From Paenibacillus monticola (GTDB taxonomy: Bacteria > Bacillota > Bacilli > Paenibacillales > Paenibacillaceae), in contig NZ_WJXB01000016.1 in the NCBI RefSeq assembly GCF_009664975.1, positions 62,001-126,000 on the forward strand: 64,000 nucleotides of DNA. Reading direction: 5' to 3'. Positions 34,504-43,251 of the stretch are shown here, piece after piece. How positions within the stretch are numbered: the stretch's first letter is position 1; each line of letters opens with the position of its first letter. The position numbers and the translations under genes are program-made. The notes under the pieces are model-generated. The model had not been told where the DNA came from, searched no databases, and worked only from the letters and a program-made list of their open reading frames with translations.

Positions 34504-35193
34504 ATGAGTGAAGTACCTAAAAAGAATAAGGTATTTATGGATAAGGTGGGGTATCTACAAGAGTTTAGTGGGGAAAGAAGATTGAATAACGATAAACAAT
34601 ATGAAGCTTTAAAGATGGCTTTAGATATTCGAAAATTTGAAATTGAATTATATTGGAAACGCGCAACTTATTTTTGGACGTTTATCGGAGTAACGTTTGC
34701 TGGTTATTTTTTGTTAATCAACGGGAATGTGAGCACAGCTGAGAGGCTTCGCTCGTGGCATATTTTAATTGTAACCCTATTAGGTTTACTTTTCTCATTT
34801 AGTTGGTTTTTAGTTAACAGAGGAAGTAAGTTCTGGCAGAATAACTGGGAAAGACATGTGGATTACTTAGAAGATGATATAATGGGTCCACTATATAAAA
34901 CGGTTATCAATCCCCAAAAAAATAAGTTTATCAATCCGTTCGCTGAATACCCTTTGTCTGTATCTAAAATCAACCAATTCTTAAGCTTATTAGTGTCTAT
35001 TATTTGGTCAGTTCTAGTATTTGATAGTTTAAAAAATACTTTGACCAAAGTTGGGCCGTGGCAAATATTGTTGATTGAACTAGGATCAGTAGTAATTATC
35101 ATTTATGGATACTATTATTTCTGCAGGAGTAAATTAGTCGAAAAAAACTTTAAAAATAAAGAAGCTATGTTTGTAAAAAGAAACATTCAATAA
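34504..35193 (+). CDS. RipA-like octameric membrane protein (accessory)
   Basis: This encodes 229 aa, ATG after GGGGTAGCGAA. There are four hydrophobic helices (about 55-74, 87-105, 160-178 and 186-205). The segment LDIRKFEIELYWKRATYFWTFIGVTFAGYF and the later NNWERHVDYLEDDIMGPLYKT resemble the RipA-type octameric membrane proteins of Bacillota. The composition is AT-rich, and the gene has its own terminator directly after. It is probably a cargo gene. Its role is unknown; a membrane effector in defence is one possibility. Confidence 0.65.
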   Translation: MSEVPKKNKVFMDKVGYLQEFSGERRLNNDKQYEALKMALDIRKFEIELYWKRATYFWTFIGVTFAGYFLLINGNVSTAERLRSWHILIVTLLGLLFSFSWFLVNRGSKFWQNNWERHVDYLEDDIMGPLYKTVINPQKNKFINPFAEYPLSVSKINQFLSLLVSIIWSVLVFDSLKNTLTKVGPWQILLIELGSVVIIIYGYYYFCRSKLVEKNFKNKEAMFVKRNIQ

Positions 35194-35208
35194 TACTATC
35201 TCCTAATT

Positions 35209-35236
35209 AACCGTCGTTATAAATGACGGTTTTTAT
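35209..35236 (+). terminator. intrinsic terminator after the RipA-like gene
   Basis: AACCGTC (35209-35215) pairs with GACGGTT (35225-35231), followed by a T-run. Confidence 0.85.
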
Positions 35237-35377
35237 GGTTGAAAATAAAGGAGGACGCGCAAACGTCCTCCTCATCATCCAGGGTATCTCCCGGCTGAGG
35301 TAGCGGCGCGCCACGCGTGGCTTTTTGGACATCCGCTATCTCGTTTCCAATATTACAGGGAAGCCGAGGGGAACACA

Positions 35378-35584
35378 ATGGGAACACCAGATGAAATGTT
35401 GCAGCATGAGCTTGAGGTTATAGCCGGTATCCTGGAATCCAAGTCACAATATCGGAAGATCGTTAAGGCCGGCATAGCTAAGTGGGTAAAGGACTTTCAG
35501 GATGGCAGGATTGAGATTAAGACGGTGGATGATCTGAAAAAGCTGATTGAGATCGATATTGAGCTGCAGAAGGACGAACTGTGA
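35378..35584 (+). CDS. small phage protein upstream of terminase region
   Basis: This encodes 68 aa, ATG after GAGGGGAACACA. It is all-helical: LQHELEVIAGILESKSQYRKIVKAGIAKWVKDFQDGRIEIKTVDDLKKLIEIDIELQKDEL. This type commonly precedes terminase genes in Bacillota prophages. Function unknown. Confidence 0.7.
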   Translation: MGTPDEMLQHELEVIAGILESKSQYRKIVKAGIAKWVKDFQDGRIEIKTVDDLKKLIEIDIELQKDEL

Positions 35585-35672
35585 TGTTTTGTAATTTCGT
35601 AAAAATTATTGGCACTATCCTTAAGAGGGAAAGCTTTCCTTTTTGTCGAATGATGAGATAGAGGTGATTAAA

Positions 35673-36002
35673 TTGGATGAATTAATCGGGAAAATTGTTG
35701 CATTTCGAGATGAACGAAATTGGAGCCAATTCCATAATCCTAAAGATTTAGCTATTTCACTGAACCTTGAAGCAAGTGAACTTCTTGAGCTGTTTCAGTG
35801 GAAAAGCAGTGATGAAACAATTGATAAAAGCCTGTCTAAAATTCAGGATGAGCTTGCAGATGTATTGTACTATGCTTTGTTAATGAGTCATGATCTCGGC
35901 ATTAATCCTAGCCAGGCGATTCTTGAGAAATTGCAGAAGAATGCTGAGAAATACCCAGTTGATAAGGCATTTGGTTCTAATAAAAAATATACAGAACTTT
36001 AA
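35673..36002 (+). CDS. MazG-like nucleotide pyrophosphohydrolase
   Basis: This encodes 109 aa from TTG 35673 (GAGGTGATTAAA upstream). The MazG-like core is clear: NPKDLAISLNLEASELLELFQWKS, then LSKIQDELADVLYYALLMSHDLGIN, giving the paired ExxE and ExxD metal-binding motifs. Family members hydrolyse (d)NTPs or alarmone-like nucleotides. The next gene, a candidate EVE-HNH nuclease, begins 10 nt later, so the two are probably co-expressed. Confidence 0.9.
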   Translation: MDELIGKIVAFRDERNWSQFHNPKDLAISLNLEASELLELFQWKSSDETIDKSLSKIQDELADVLYYALLMSHDLGINPSQAILEKLQKNAEKYPVDKAFGSNKKYTEL

Positions 36003-36012
36003 GGGGATTGTT

Positions 36013-37014
36013 ATGCTTTATTATTTCACAGCGTGTGACAGGAACGCCAGAGTGCATTACGAAGAAACAGTTGCTAAACCTTATCGAATAGCAGATGTGT
36101 TCGATAAATTAGATGTAGATTTGCAAAATGAGTTAGCTGTCAATGGCCTTGATCAGAATGTTCATATGTGGGGGGCTGTCCCGGGCAAGTCAAATATTAA
36201 GCGTTGGCACAACCTACAAGCAGGGGACGCGGTATTAGTTTATGTGAAGGAAGGATTTAGATCATACGCTAAAATAGTATGCAAGACTATTAACAAAGAA
36301 GTGGCTGAGCATATCTGGGGAACTGATGATGAGAATAAGACATGGGAATATATATACTTTCTCAAAGATCTTGAACCCGTGAGCTTTTCAAAAGAGAAGT
36401 TTTCTTCATTCTTTGGATATAAGACCAATTTCACACCGCAAGGCTTTAGTAATATAGAAGAAACTAAGTTTCAAATAAGAATGAGAAGATACGTAGATAT
36501 CGATGCTCTTGTTCATGATCTTAAAGATAATTTTTTTATGTCTGATGAAGATTTTGAAGAAGGAGACTATCAGAATTCTGTAGAAACTGATTTAAGTAAA
36601 GTCAAAGATATGCCAGAGGTTCCTAAAACGAAAAAGAAACAGAGAGTATTAAATGGTGTTAAGGTATGGGATAGAGATCCTAAAACAGCACAGAGGGCCA
36701 TTAAAAAAGCACATTCACTGTGTGAATTCGATTCGAGCCACACCACATTTGTTTCAAACGCGAGCAAGAAGAATTATGTTGAAGCCCATCATTTAATTCC
36801 CATGAAGTTTCAAAATGATTTTACTAATTCCATTGATACAGAAAGTAATATTCTAGCCCTTTGTCCCAACTGTCATCGAATGATCCATCTTGCACGACCA
36901 AAGGAAAAGAAAGAACTCCTAAAATCTTTTTATGAGCAACGTAAAGATAATCTTTCTAATCTTGATATCAACTTTACGTTATCAGATCTAAATGGATTTT
37001 ATGGACTTAAGTAG
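36013..37014 (+). CDS. EVE-like domain fused to HNH endonuclease
   Basis: This encodes 333 aa from ATG 36013 (AAGGGGATTGTT upstream). The N-terminal 150 residues resemble an EVE/PUA-type modified-base reader: WGAVPGKSNIKRWHNLQAGDAVLVYVKEGFRSYAKIV is the W...PG...L..GD..lvY pattern. The C-terminal 78 residues are an HNH nuclease: VEAHHLIPM (His259-His260), then NILALCPNCHRMIH. Such fusions are known or predicted modification-dependent restriction enzymes. It is AT-rich relative to the terminase genes after it. A terminator closes the unit. The EVE call is by pattern only. Confidence 0.72.
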   Translation: MLYYFTACDRNARVHYEETVAKPYRIADVFDKLDVDLQNELAVNGLDQNVHMWGAVPGKSNIKRWHNLQAGDAVLVYVKEGFRSYAKIVCKTINKEVAEHIWGTDDENKTWEYIYFLKDLEPVSFSKEKFSSFFGYKTNFTPQGFSNIEETKFQIRMRRYVDIDALVHDLKDNFFMSDEDFEEGDYQNSVETDLSKVKDMPEVPKTKKKQRVLNGVKVWDRDPKTAQRAIKKAHSLCEFDSSHTTFVSNASKKNYVEAHHLIPMKFQNDFTNSIDTESNILALCPNCHRMIHLARPKEKKELLKSFYEQRKDNLSNLDINFTLSDLNGFYGLK

Positions 37015-37029
37015 TTTAGTAATGAATGC

Positions 37030-37055
37030 AGCAGCCCTTTTGGGCTGCTTTTTTA
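37030..37055 (+). terminator. intrinsic terminator before the terminase operon
   Basis: AGCAGCCC-TTTT-GGGCTGCT (37030-37049) is followed by TTTT. Confidence 0.9.
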
Positions 37056-37075
37056 ATGGGGGTGGTGACATGTAA

Positions 37076-37954
37076 ATGGCCAGAGAACGCAGTCCCGAGC
37101 GGGACAAGGCAAAACAGATGTGGCTGGAGAGTAGTGGCGAGATGAAGCTAAAAGACATCGCCGCTGCTCTTTCTATAGGTGAGAGCAAGGTCAGAAAATG
37201 GAAGTCGCTGGACCATTGGCAGGATGATCTCAAAGGGAGCGCTCCACTTGAATCCAAAGGGAACGCTCCACATAATCGGGGTGCTCCCAAAGGGAACGCG
37301 AACGCAATAGGTAATCGTGGGGGTGCTCCACCTGGTAACCAAAACGCTAAGGGAAACCGCGGCGGCTCAGGTGGCCCTGAAGGAAATAAGAAGGCGGTCA
37401 CTACCGGAGAGCATGAGACGATCTGGATGGACACACTAACCGAATCCGAGCAGCAGCTCATCGATCAGGTCGACACTGACCCGATTATCCAGGCGAATGA
37501 ATCTCTGTACCTTCTGACTATCCGCGAACGACGTATGATGCAGCGGATTAAGGTTCTCATGGATGGCCTGTCTGAGAAAGAGCGAAGTGTGCTGTATGAA
37601 CTGAAGGCTATTAAAGAGGTCGGTATTCTTCATGATGAGAAAACAGGCATCACTAAGAAAATTCCGCATTCCCGTAATGAAATGGTAGAATCGCGTATCG
37701 AAGAAAAGGAATATCGTAAGCTGGATGACATTCTGAAACTTGAAGAAGCTCTTACGCGCATCCAGGATAAGAAGATCCGCGCGATCGATCTGAAGAACCG
37801 CCTTACTGATGAAGAGAAGCAGATTCGCATTGAAACGATGCGATATGAGCTGCAGATGCTTCGCGGCGGTGGCAATGACGACTTCGAGGACGATGGCTTT
37901 ATCGATGCGCTAAAGGGTAAGGCGTTGGAGGTGTGGAACGATGGCGAAGCTTAA
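37076..37954 (+). CDS. terminase small subunit (PBSX XtmA-like)
   Basis: This encodes 292 aa. The N-terminal HTH (AKQMWLESSGEMKLKDIAAALSIGESKVRKWKS, about 10-45) recognises packaging DNA. A Gly/Asn/Pro-rich linker (about 55-105) and a charged oligomerisation domain follow. It overlaps the large subunit by 14 nt. The ATG at 37076 follows GGGGGTGGTGACATGTAA. It marks the start of the late structural operon. Confidence 0.9.
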   Translation: MARERSPERDKAKQMWLESSGEMKLKDIAAALSIGESKVRKWKSLDHWQDDLKGSAPLESKGNAPHNRGAPKGNANAIGNRGGAPPGNQNAKGNRGGSGGPEGNKKAVTTGEHETIWMDTLTESEQQLIDQVDTDPIIQANESLYLLTIRERRMMQRIKVLMDGLSEKERSVLYELKAIKEVGILHDEKTGITKKIPHSRNEMVESRIEEKEYRKLDDILKLEEALTRIQDKKIRAIDLKNRLTDEEKQIRIETMRYELQMLRGGGNDDFEDDGFIDALKGKALEVWNDGEA

Positions 37955-39260
37955 ACTAAAGCCACCGTCGTTCAAATGGTCACCCTTTTCTGTGAAGCAG
38001 CTGAAGGTCATGACCTGGTGGATGCCAAGACAAAGCCCGCATGCAGATAAGGATGCCATCATCTGCGATGGTTCGGTACGTGCCGGCAAAACGGTATGCA
38101 TGTCCTTTTCTTATATTGTATGGGCAACAGAAACCTTTAATAGTGAGCAGTTTGGCCTGTCTGGAAAGACCATCGGTGCACTTCGCCGTAACGTCATAGG
38201 CCCATTGAAACGTATGTTAGCCAGTCGTGGGTATCGTGTTCATGACAATCGATCTGAAAATGTTCTGACCATTACCCGGGGCTTAATAAGCAACCGGTTC
38301 TTTTTGTTTGGTGGACGGGATGAGAGTTCTCAGGACCTTATCGCCGGTATCACGCTGGCAGGTATGTTCTTCGACGAGGTTGCGTTAATGCCGAAGTCGT
38401 TTGTCGATCAGGCAACGGCTCGCTGTTCCGTAGATAGAGCAAAGCTGTGGTTCAACTGTAATCCAGCAGGCCCTTACCACTGGTTCAAGCTCGAATGGCT
38501 GGATCAACTGGAGCGTAAACAGGCGTTGCATCTGCATTTCACGATGGATGATAATCTCTCCTTATCTGAACGGGTACGAGAGCGGTACCGCCGAATGTAC
38601 AGCGGGATATTTTATCAACGATATATCTTAGGTTTGTGGGTCATGGCAGAAGGCGTGATCTTCTCGAAATTTGCAGATGCAGTTCATAAGAAACCGAGGG
38701 ATTGGTTCCCTACCTCGTTTGATCGTAAATTTATCTGCATTGACTATGGTGCTAACAACCCGACGACGTTCCTGAAATATGGCGTGAAGGGTAGCATCTA
38801 TTATGAGCTAGAGGAGTATTATCATGATATCCGGCGAGCGGGTGAGAAGACGAATGCGGAGTATGCGGATGACCTGCAGGCATTCGTAGATGGGGATGAG
38901 AAAGTTATCTTCATTGATCCATCGGCCAAGGCATTTATTATCGAGTTGAGTAAACGAGGGATGAGTCATATTAAGGCTGCTGTGAATAGCGTCCTGGATG
39001 GTATTCAAACCGTTTCTAATCGCTTCCAAAGTAATGAACTTTTCATATGCGCAGACAACACTAATTCCCTCATGGAGTTGGTGTCTTACGTATGGGATGA
39101 AAAGGCGGCTAAGCGTGGTGAGGACAAGCCCATTAAGCAAAATGACCATACCTGTGACGCGCGCCGTTACGGCATCCATACGGATTACTTGCTGCAGCGT
39201 GTGAAGCAGCGGAAAAAGGATAGAGAGGAGCGATCAGATCATGATGTGGGGTGGGTATAA
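37941..39260 (+). CDS. terminase large subunit (PBSX XtmB-like)
   Basis: This encodes 439 aa. Walker A is GSVRAGKT (44-51) and Walker B is MFFDEV (about 132-137). The nuclease domain starts near CIDYGANNPTTF, with later acidic residues in FIDPSAKAF and the HTCDARRYGI end. It is the ATP-driven motor and headful nuclease that packages DNA. Length and motif spacing are normal for the PBSX group. Confidence 0.96.
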   Translation: MAKLKLKPPSFKWSPFSVKQLKVMTWWMPRQSPHADKDAIICDGSVRAGKTVCMSFSYIVWATETFNSEQFGLSGKTIGALRRNVIGPLKRMLASRGYRVHDNRSENVLTITRGLISNRFFLFGGRDESSQDLIAGITLAGMFFDEVALMPKSFVDQATARCSVDRAKLWFNCNPAGPYHWFKLEWLDQLERKQALHLHFTMDDNLSLSERVRERYRRMYSGIFYQRYILGLWVMAEGVIFSKFADAVHKKPRDWFPTSFDRKFICIDYGANNPTTFLKYGVKGSIYYELEEYYHDIRRAGEKTNAEYADDLQAFVDGDEKVIFIDPSAKAFIIELSKRGMSHIKAAVNSVLDGIQTVSNRFQSNELFICADNTNSLMELVSYVWDEKAAKRGEDKPIKQNDHTCDARRYGIHTDYLLQRVKQRKKDREERSDHDVGWV

Positions 39261-39263
39261 CGT

Positions 39264-40733
39264 ATGAGTGGTGAGGCGCAGTGGTTCCAGATATCAAAAG
39301 CAGAGGATCGGCATATCCCTTCCAGCGCGCAGCTGCCGGATAGCTTTGAAAACCTCTACGATCAGCACGGGCTGCTGCCATTCCCTCCTGGTAATGATCC
39401 TGCAAGCTGTAAGCTACTGGTCAAAAATAGTAGTATCATTCCACAGTGTATTGAAGCATACCGGCGAAACATCTCTGGTTATGGGATTGCTTTGGAGTAT
39501 ATTCCTGGCGAGAGTGACCAAACGGCCTTAGATGAATGGAACCGAGCAGACAAGTTTCTGGAGACTTGTAACTTGGAGGATTCACCAGAGGAGATTATTA
39601 ACTCGTTGATCGATGATTTAGAGAGCAGTGGTATGGCAAACGTGGAAGTGGCCTGGCCTACAGGCAGTGAGTTTCCAACGCTTTACCGGATGAATCCGAA
39701 GTTTGTTCGCTGCACCCGGGAAACCGATAAGGCGACCATCAAGCGTAAACGGCGGATTCGTTCCACCAAGCAGATTGAGGAGTTCTCGCAGGATATCTAT
39801 GCACGACGTTATGCAATGAAGCGAGGGCAGAGTGTGGTGTGGTTCCGGTTATTCGGGACTGAAGGCGAAGGGAATCAAATCATCCCCTTGAAGCTGGGTA
39901 ATGATGGACCTTATGGGGAGCCTCGCTGGTTCGGCAATGCACCGGGCGTAGTCGGCAGTAGAGAGGCCGAGGAACTGAACGTTTCCTATTTTTCAAATGG
40001 TCGCATGCTTTCTATGATCTTGACAGTGACAAATGGTCGGCTTTCCAAGCAATCCATGGAGCTACTAAAGAACGTTAAAGGTTCACAGTCTCAAGGTGGC
40101 ATCCTCTACTTAGAGGCTTTGGGAGAAGAGACCGGTGGACCACTGGATGAAAAGGTCGAGAAGGTATCTATCAAACTTGATAAGTTAAACGATCTACTGC
40201 AGCAAGATGCGCTCTTCTTGGAGTATGGCAAAGAGAAGAAGGCAGACATCCTTTCGTCTTTCCGGTTACCACCAATCCTCGTTGGCCAGAGTTCTGACTA
40301 TAACCGAGCGACGGCACAGGCCGCCCTTCGGTTTGCGGAGGAGCAAGTGTTTGAGCCTTACCGGACTTGGATCATGGACGAAATCTTTAACAAACGTTTG
40401 TTTCCGGCTATGGGCATCTTTCGGGTACGAGCTACCCTTCGTGGTCCACGTATCATCGATCCGGAAGATCGCAAGGCGCTTCTGGATTTTATTGCGGACC
40501 GAGGAATTATGCTGATTCGTGACCTGATTCCGATTGCCGAAGAAGTGTTAGATACGACAATAGATGAATCCAAGTACAGTGAGGAATATCTGGATACGCC
40601 GATCGCTCAGATGCTTAACAGTCAGCCGGCGCTCTTGAAGGATACAGACACGAATGACGTACAGGAGCAAGTGGCATCGATCGCTAAGCGGTTGCTGCGA
40701 AAGAGTGACCAGGAGGCGGACGTTCATGTGTGA
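39264..40733 (+). CDS. portal protein (PBSX family)
   Basis: This encodes 489 aa. PBSX-type portal features include LYDQHGLLPFPPGNDPASCKLLVKNSSIIPQCIEAYRRNI near the N-terminus, ESSGMANVEVAWP, and the later FRLPPILVGQSSDYNRATAQAALRFAEEQVFEPYR. It forms the ring at the capsid vertex. It sits 3 nt after the terminase stop and overlaps the minor head gene by 8 nt. Confidence 0.94.
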   Translation: MSGEAQWFQISKAEDRHIPSSAQLPDSFENLYDQHGLLPFPPGNDPASCKLLVKNSSIIPQCIEAYRRNISGYGIALEYIPGESDQTALDEWNRADKFLETCNLEDSPEEIINSLIDDLESSGMANVEVAWPTGSEFPTLYRMNPKFVRCTRETDKATIKRKRRIRSTKQIEEFSQDIYARRYAMKRGQSVVWFRLFGTEGEGNQIIPLKLGNDGPYGEPRWFGNAPGVVGSREAEELNVSYFSNGRMLSMILTVTNGRLSKQSMELLKNVKGSQSQGGILYLEALGEETGGPLDEKVEKVSIKLDKLNDLLQQDALFLEYGKEKKADILSSFRLPPILVGQSSDYNRATAQAALRFAEEQVFEPYRTWIMDEIFNKRLFPAMGIFRVRATLRGPRIIDPEDRKALLDFIADRGIMLIRDLIPIAEEVLDTTIDESKYSEEYLDTPIAQMLNSQPALLKDTDTNDVQEQVASIAKRLLRKSDQEADVHV

Positions 40734-41556
40734 GTACTGCTGGGAGAAGATTGCAAAGGCAGATGACACTGAGTTTCTGGATAGCTTGGCGCTTAACTAT
40801 GCTGAGCGAGCTGTGTTGGAGGAGTTGTACAAGCAGGGAGAGAATCGAATAATAGAGATTTTGGAGCTGCAGGGAAAGGCGTTGCACGATGCGATTCAGG
40901 AATTGAGTGAGGAGCTGCTGATTGATATCGGTGAGCTGGGTAAGGTGCTGGTATCTGTTCAGAACGGTGATTTGTTTACCGTTGAGTTTGAGCAGGCCGT
41001 ATATGATGCCTTCACACCGCTGTATCATCTAGCTGGGGAATCAGAGCTTTCGGCTCTTAGTAATGACAAGACGTGGTCCACGAAGAATAAGGCAGCTTCA
41101 CGGTTTGCAAAAAACCTACAGAAGCTTGTTCCCGATATGAATGGAACTTCTAAGGACACCATGACCCGAGCCTTCCAGAAAGCAATCAAAGAGGGGAAGA
41201 CACCTTCGGAACGCGCACTACTTGTACGGGGAATTAGTGCTGCAGCAGCCAAGGGAGATGCTGGCCCTTTTAACATGGAAAGATCAATCACGATTTCCCG
41301 CACAATGAGCACAGCTGCTGCCAATGGGGGGAAGGTCGAGGGCTGGAAGCAATCGGAGGTCGTCACAGGTAAGAAGTGGCGGTCTTCAAAGGGCGACCGA
41401 ACACGAAAGAGTCATAAGAAGGCAAACGGTCAGGTTAGAGCACTGGACGAACCGTTTGAGGTGGGCAAAAGCAAACTAATGTTTCCGGGAGATCCGTCAG
41501 GGCGAGCTGAAGAGATTATTCGTTGTCGCTGTACCATGCAATCGGTATTGAAATAA
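40726..41556 (+). CDS. minor head/head-morphogenesis protein (SPP1 gp7-like)
   Basis: This encodes 276 aa from ATG 40726 (CAGGAGGCGGACGTTC upstream); the longer open frame overlaps portal without a site. The C-terminal region carries the Mu F/gp7-type hallmark: RTMSTAAANGGKVEGWKQSEVVTGKKWRSSKGDRTRKSHKKANGQ, then the ending FPGDPSGRAEEIIRCRCTMQSV. It acts in head assembly or ejection. A perfect hairpin terminator follows its stop. Confidence 0.88.
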   Translation: MCEYCWEKIAKADDTEFLDSLALNYAERAVLEELYKQGENRIIEILELQGKALHDAIQELSEELLIDIGELGKVLVSVQNGDLFTVEFEQAVYDAFTPLYHLAGESELSALSNDKTWSTKNKAASRFAKNLQKLVPDMNGTSKDTMTRAFQKAIKEGKTPSERALLVRGISAAAAKGDAGPFNMERSITISRTMSTAAANGGKVEGWKQSEVVTGKKWRSSKGDRTRKSHKKANGQVRALDEPFEVGKSKLMFPGDPSGRAEEIIRCRCTMQSVLK

Positions 41557-41563
41557 TAACAAT

Positions 41564-41608
41564 GCCCAGAAGCTTAGCACAGCTTCTGGGCTTGTCTCAC
41601 GCTTTTAC
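41564..41608 (+). terminator. hairpin terminator after the minor head gene
   Basis: A perfect 11-bp stem GCCCAGAAGCT/AGCTTCTGGGC (41564-41574, 41581-41591) is followed by TTG and then a TTTT tract at 41603-41606. It is unusual inside a late operon and may only partly terminate. Confidence 0.65.
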
Positions 41609-42001
41609 ACTTCTTATCTCCTGCAATTACCGACAACGGCTGGCTCTATGGTTAGTAGCCCCGTACAGCATGGTGACTGAAGAGTCGGTATTACCTTAGG
41701 TGCTACTAAGGCTTCTTGAGAGACGCCATGACTTATGCAGACGTGACCCTGCAATAACTGAGTCCCTATTAGCACATGACATTTAGAAAATAATAAGTAG
41801 CCCCCGTGCAGTTTACCCTGTGTTTCTTCACAGTTTACCCTGCTTGATTCTAATTACTAAATTTCTAAACAGAAGAACGAGGGTAGGTCAAAAGTTTAGT
41901 CACTTTCAACCAACTCCCTTCTATTTCTAGAATTTAGGATCTACTAAAATATACAACCTTTTGGATAATTCTTCAATAGTGAAAGGAGGTGAAATGAAAA
42001 T
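41609..42001 (+). ncRNA. structured intergenic element between head genes (possible RNA)
   Basis: This ORF-free stretch of about 390 nt holds several perfect stems: TACCGAC/GTCGGTA (41628-41634 and 41684-41690) enclosing GGCT/AGCC; CCTTAG/CTAAGG (41694-41699 and 41706-41711); TGCAG/CTGCA (41736-41740 and 41749-41753); and TACCCT/AGGGTA (41836-41841 and 41880-41885). CAGTTTACCCTG occurs twice, 22 bp apart (41809 and 41831). The protease gene's strong AAAGGAGGTGA site closes the region. It could be an independent RNA, an insertion remnant or a late promoter region. Confidence 0.4.
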
Positions 42002-43231
42002 ATGACTTTTAAACTGAAAGACGCAAAAATCACGCACATCTCTCTGGTAGACAAAGGTGCCAACGGCGTACCGTTCGCCATTATCAAGGCTGCTGGGAAG
42101 AACGCTATTCAGAAACAGGTCCAGATTTCCAAGATTGATGATGACAAGCGGATTGTCAAAGGTGTTGTGTATCAGCCGGATATGGCTGACGCACATGACG
42201 ATCAAATGGATGAAGTCGAGATTGAGAAGGCAGCTCATCTCTTCATGGAGAAGCAGCACACCTATAACATCGACAAGCAGCATGATCTCGAAGTCGACAA
42301 GGGATTTGTTATAGAGTCGTACATTGCACCTTGCGACATGACGCTCGGTGAGCAGCAGATCGTGAAAGGCTCTTGGGTGGCAGCTGTGAAGGTGACCGAC
42401 GACGACACCTGGGAAGCCATCAAGAAAGGCGAGATAACCGGCTTCAGTATGTGGGGTGTAGGTAAAAGGGAAGAGATCGAGGATGAAGCGGAGGTATCCA
42501 AGGGACTCTTGAGCCGGATCGCCAAAGCACTTGGTCTGATCGAGAAGGGAGCAGTCGCTGACAAATACCATAAGAACCGGAAGAACCGAGAATTTTGGGC
42601 GGCGCAGGATGCCCTCAACTCGGTTCTTTTTAATTGGGACACTTGGCAGAGTGGCCTGGAGACAGATCCAGAGACCATTCGGGAGGCGCTGCAGGACTTT
42701 GTCGATATTGCCGAGGATGTGCTTACAAAGGAAGACATCGTCAAAGCCATCGGCGCACCACCGGAACCAATCGCCAAGGCTGGTAAGAAAATATCAGCGG
42801 GTAACCTCAAGCATGTGGAGGATGCCATAGCTGCTTTAACTGAACTGAAAAATAAAACGGCTCCCATAGAGGATGAGCCCGAGGAGGATGACGATTTGAA
42901 AGCTGAGGATATTGCCAAGGCTGTAACGGCCGCACTGGCTCCGATCGCTAAACAGGTAGAGGGCCTGACGGCAGAGATTACGGAGCTGAAGAAAGAGGAA
43001 GGTGTCGAAGGTGACCAGCCTGAAAGCGGTACTGCTTTGGCAGCGAGTACAGAAGAGACTGCGATTACGGATGCCATTGCGAAAGCCCTGGCACCGCTGA
43101 GCGAGCAAATGCAGACGCTGGCAGCTGATGTGCAACTGGTGAAGAACAGCCGCGGTGCATCTGCCCAGGGAGACGATCAAGAAGAAATCAGCAAATCAGA
43201 AGGCGCCGTTAGTTTCGGACGCTTTCTGTAA
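42002..43231 (+). CDS. XkdF-type prohead protease with scaffold-like tail
   Basis: This encodes 409 aa, ATG after AAAGGAGGTGA. The N-terminal half is the phage prohead protease fold (ISLVDKGANGVPFAI, VYQPDMADAHDDQMDEVEIEKAAHLFM, then DKGFVIESYIAPCDM and GSWVAAVKVTDDDTWEAIKKGEITGFSMWGVGK). The C-terminal 150 residues are acidic coiled coil (about 295-395) typical of an internal scaffold. It matures the capsid before packaging. It ends 20 nt before the capsid gene. Confidence 0.9.
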   Translation: MTFKLKDAKITHISLVDKGANGVPFAIIKAAGKNAIQKQVQISKIDDDKRIVKGVVYQPDMADAHDDQMDEVEIEKAAHLFMEKQHTYNIDKQHDLEVDKGFVIESYIAPCDMTLGEQQIVKGSWVAAVKVTDDDTWEAIKKGEITGFSMWGVGKREEIEDEAEVSKGLLSRIAKALGLIEKGAVADKYHKNRKNREFWAAQDALNSVLFNWDTWQSGLETDPETIREALQDFVDIAEDVLTKEDIVKAIGAPPEPIAKAGKKISAGNLKHVEDAIAALTELKNKTAPIEDEPEEDDDLKAEDIAKAVTAALAPIAKQVEGLTAEITELKKEEGVEGDQPESGTALAASTEETAITDAIAKALAPLSEQMQTLAADVQLVKNSRGASAQGDDQEEISKSEGAVSFGRFL

Positions 43232-43251
43232 TTAGAAGGAGGAAAGTATTT

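Noticed and set aside
41609..41800. Group I intron between head genes
   Set aside because: Some stems look similar, but the P7 spacing is too short, no exon is interrupted, and no homing endonuclease is present.
41809..41842. CRISPR-like direct repeats
   Set aside because: Only two 12-bp copies with a 10-bp spacer and no cas genes.
42262..43077. 271-codon minus-strand frame
   Set aside because: Antisense of the protease/scaffold gene; Ser/Ala-rich shadow with no initiation signals.
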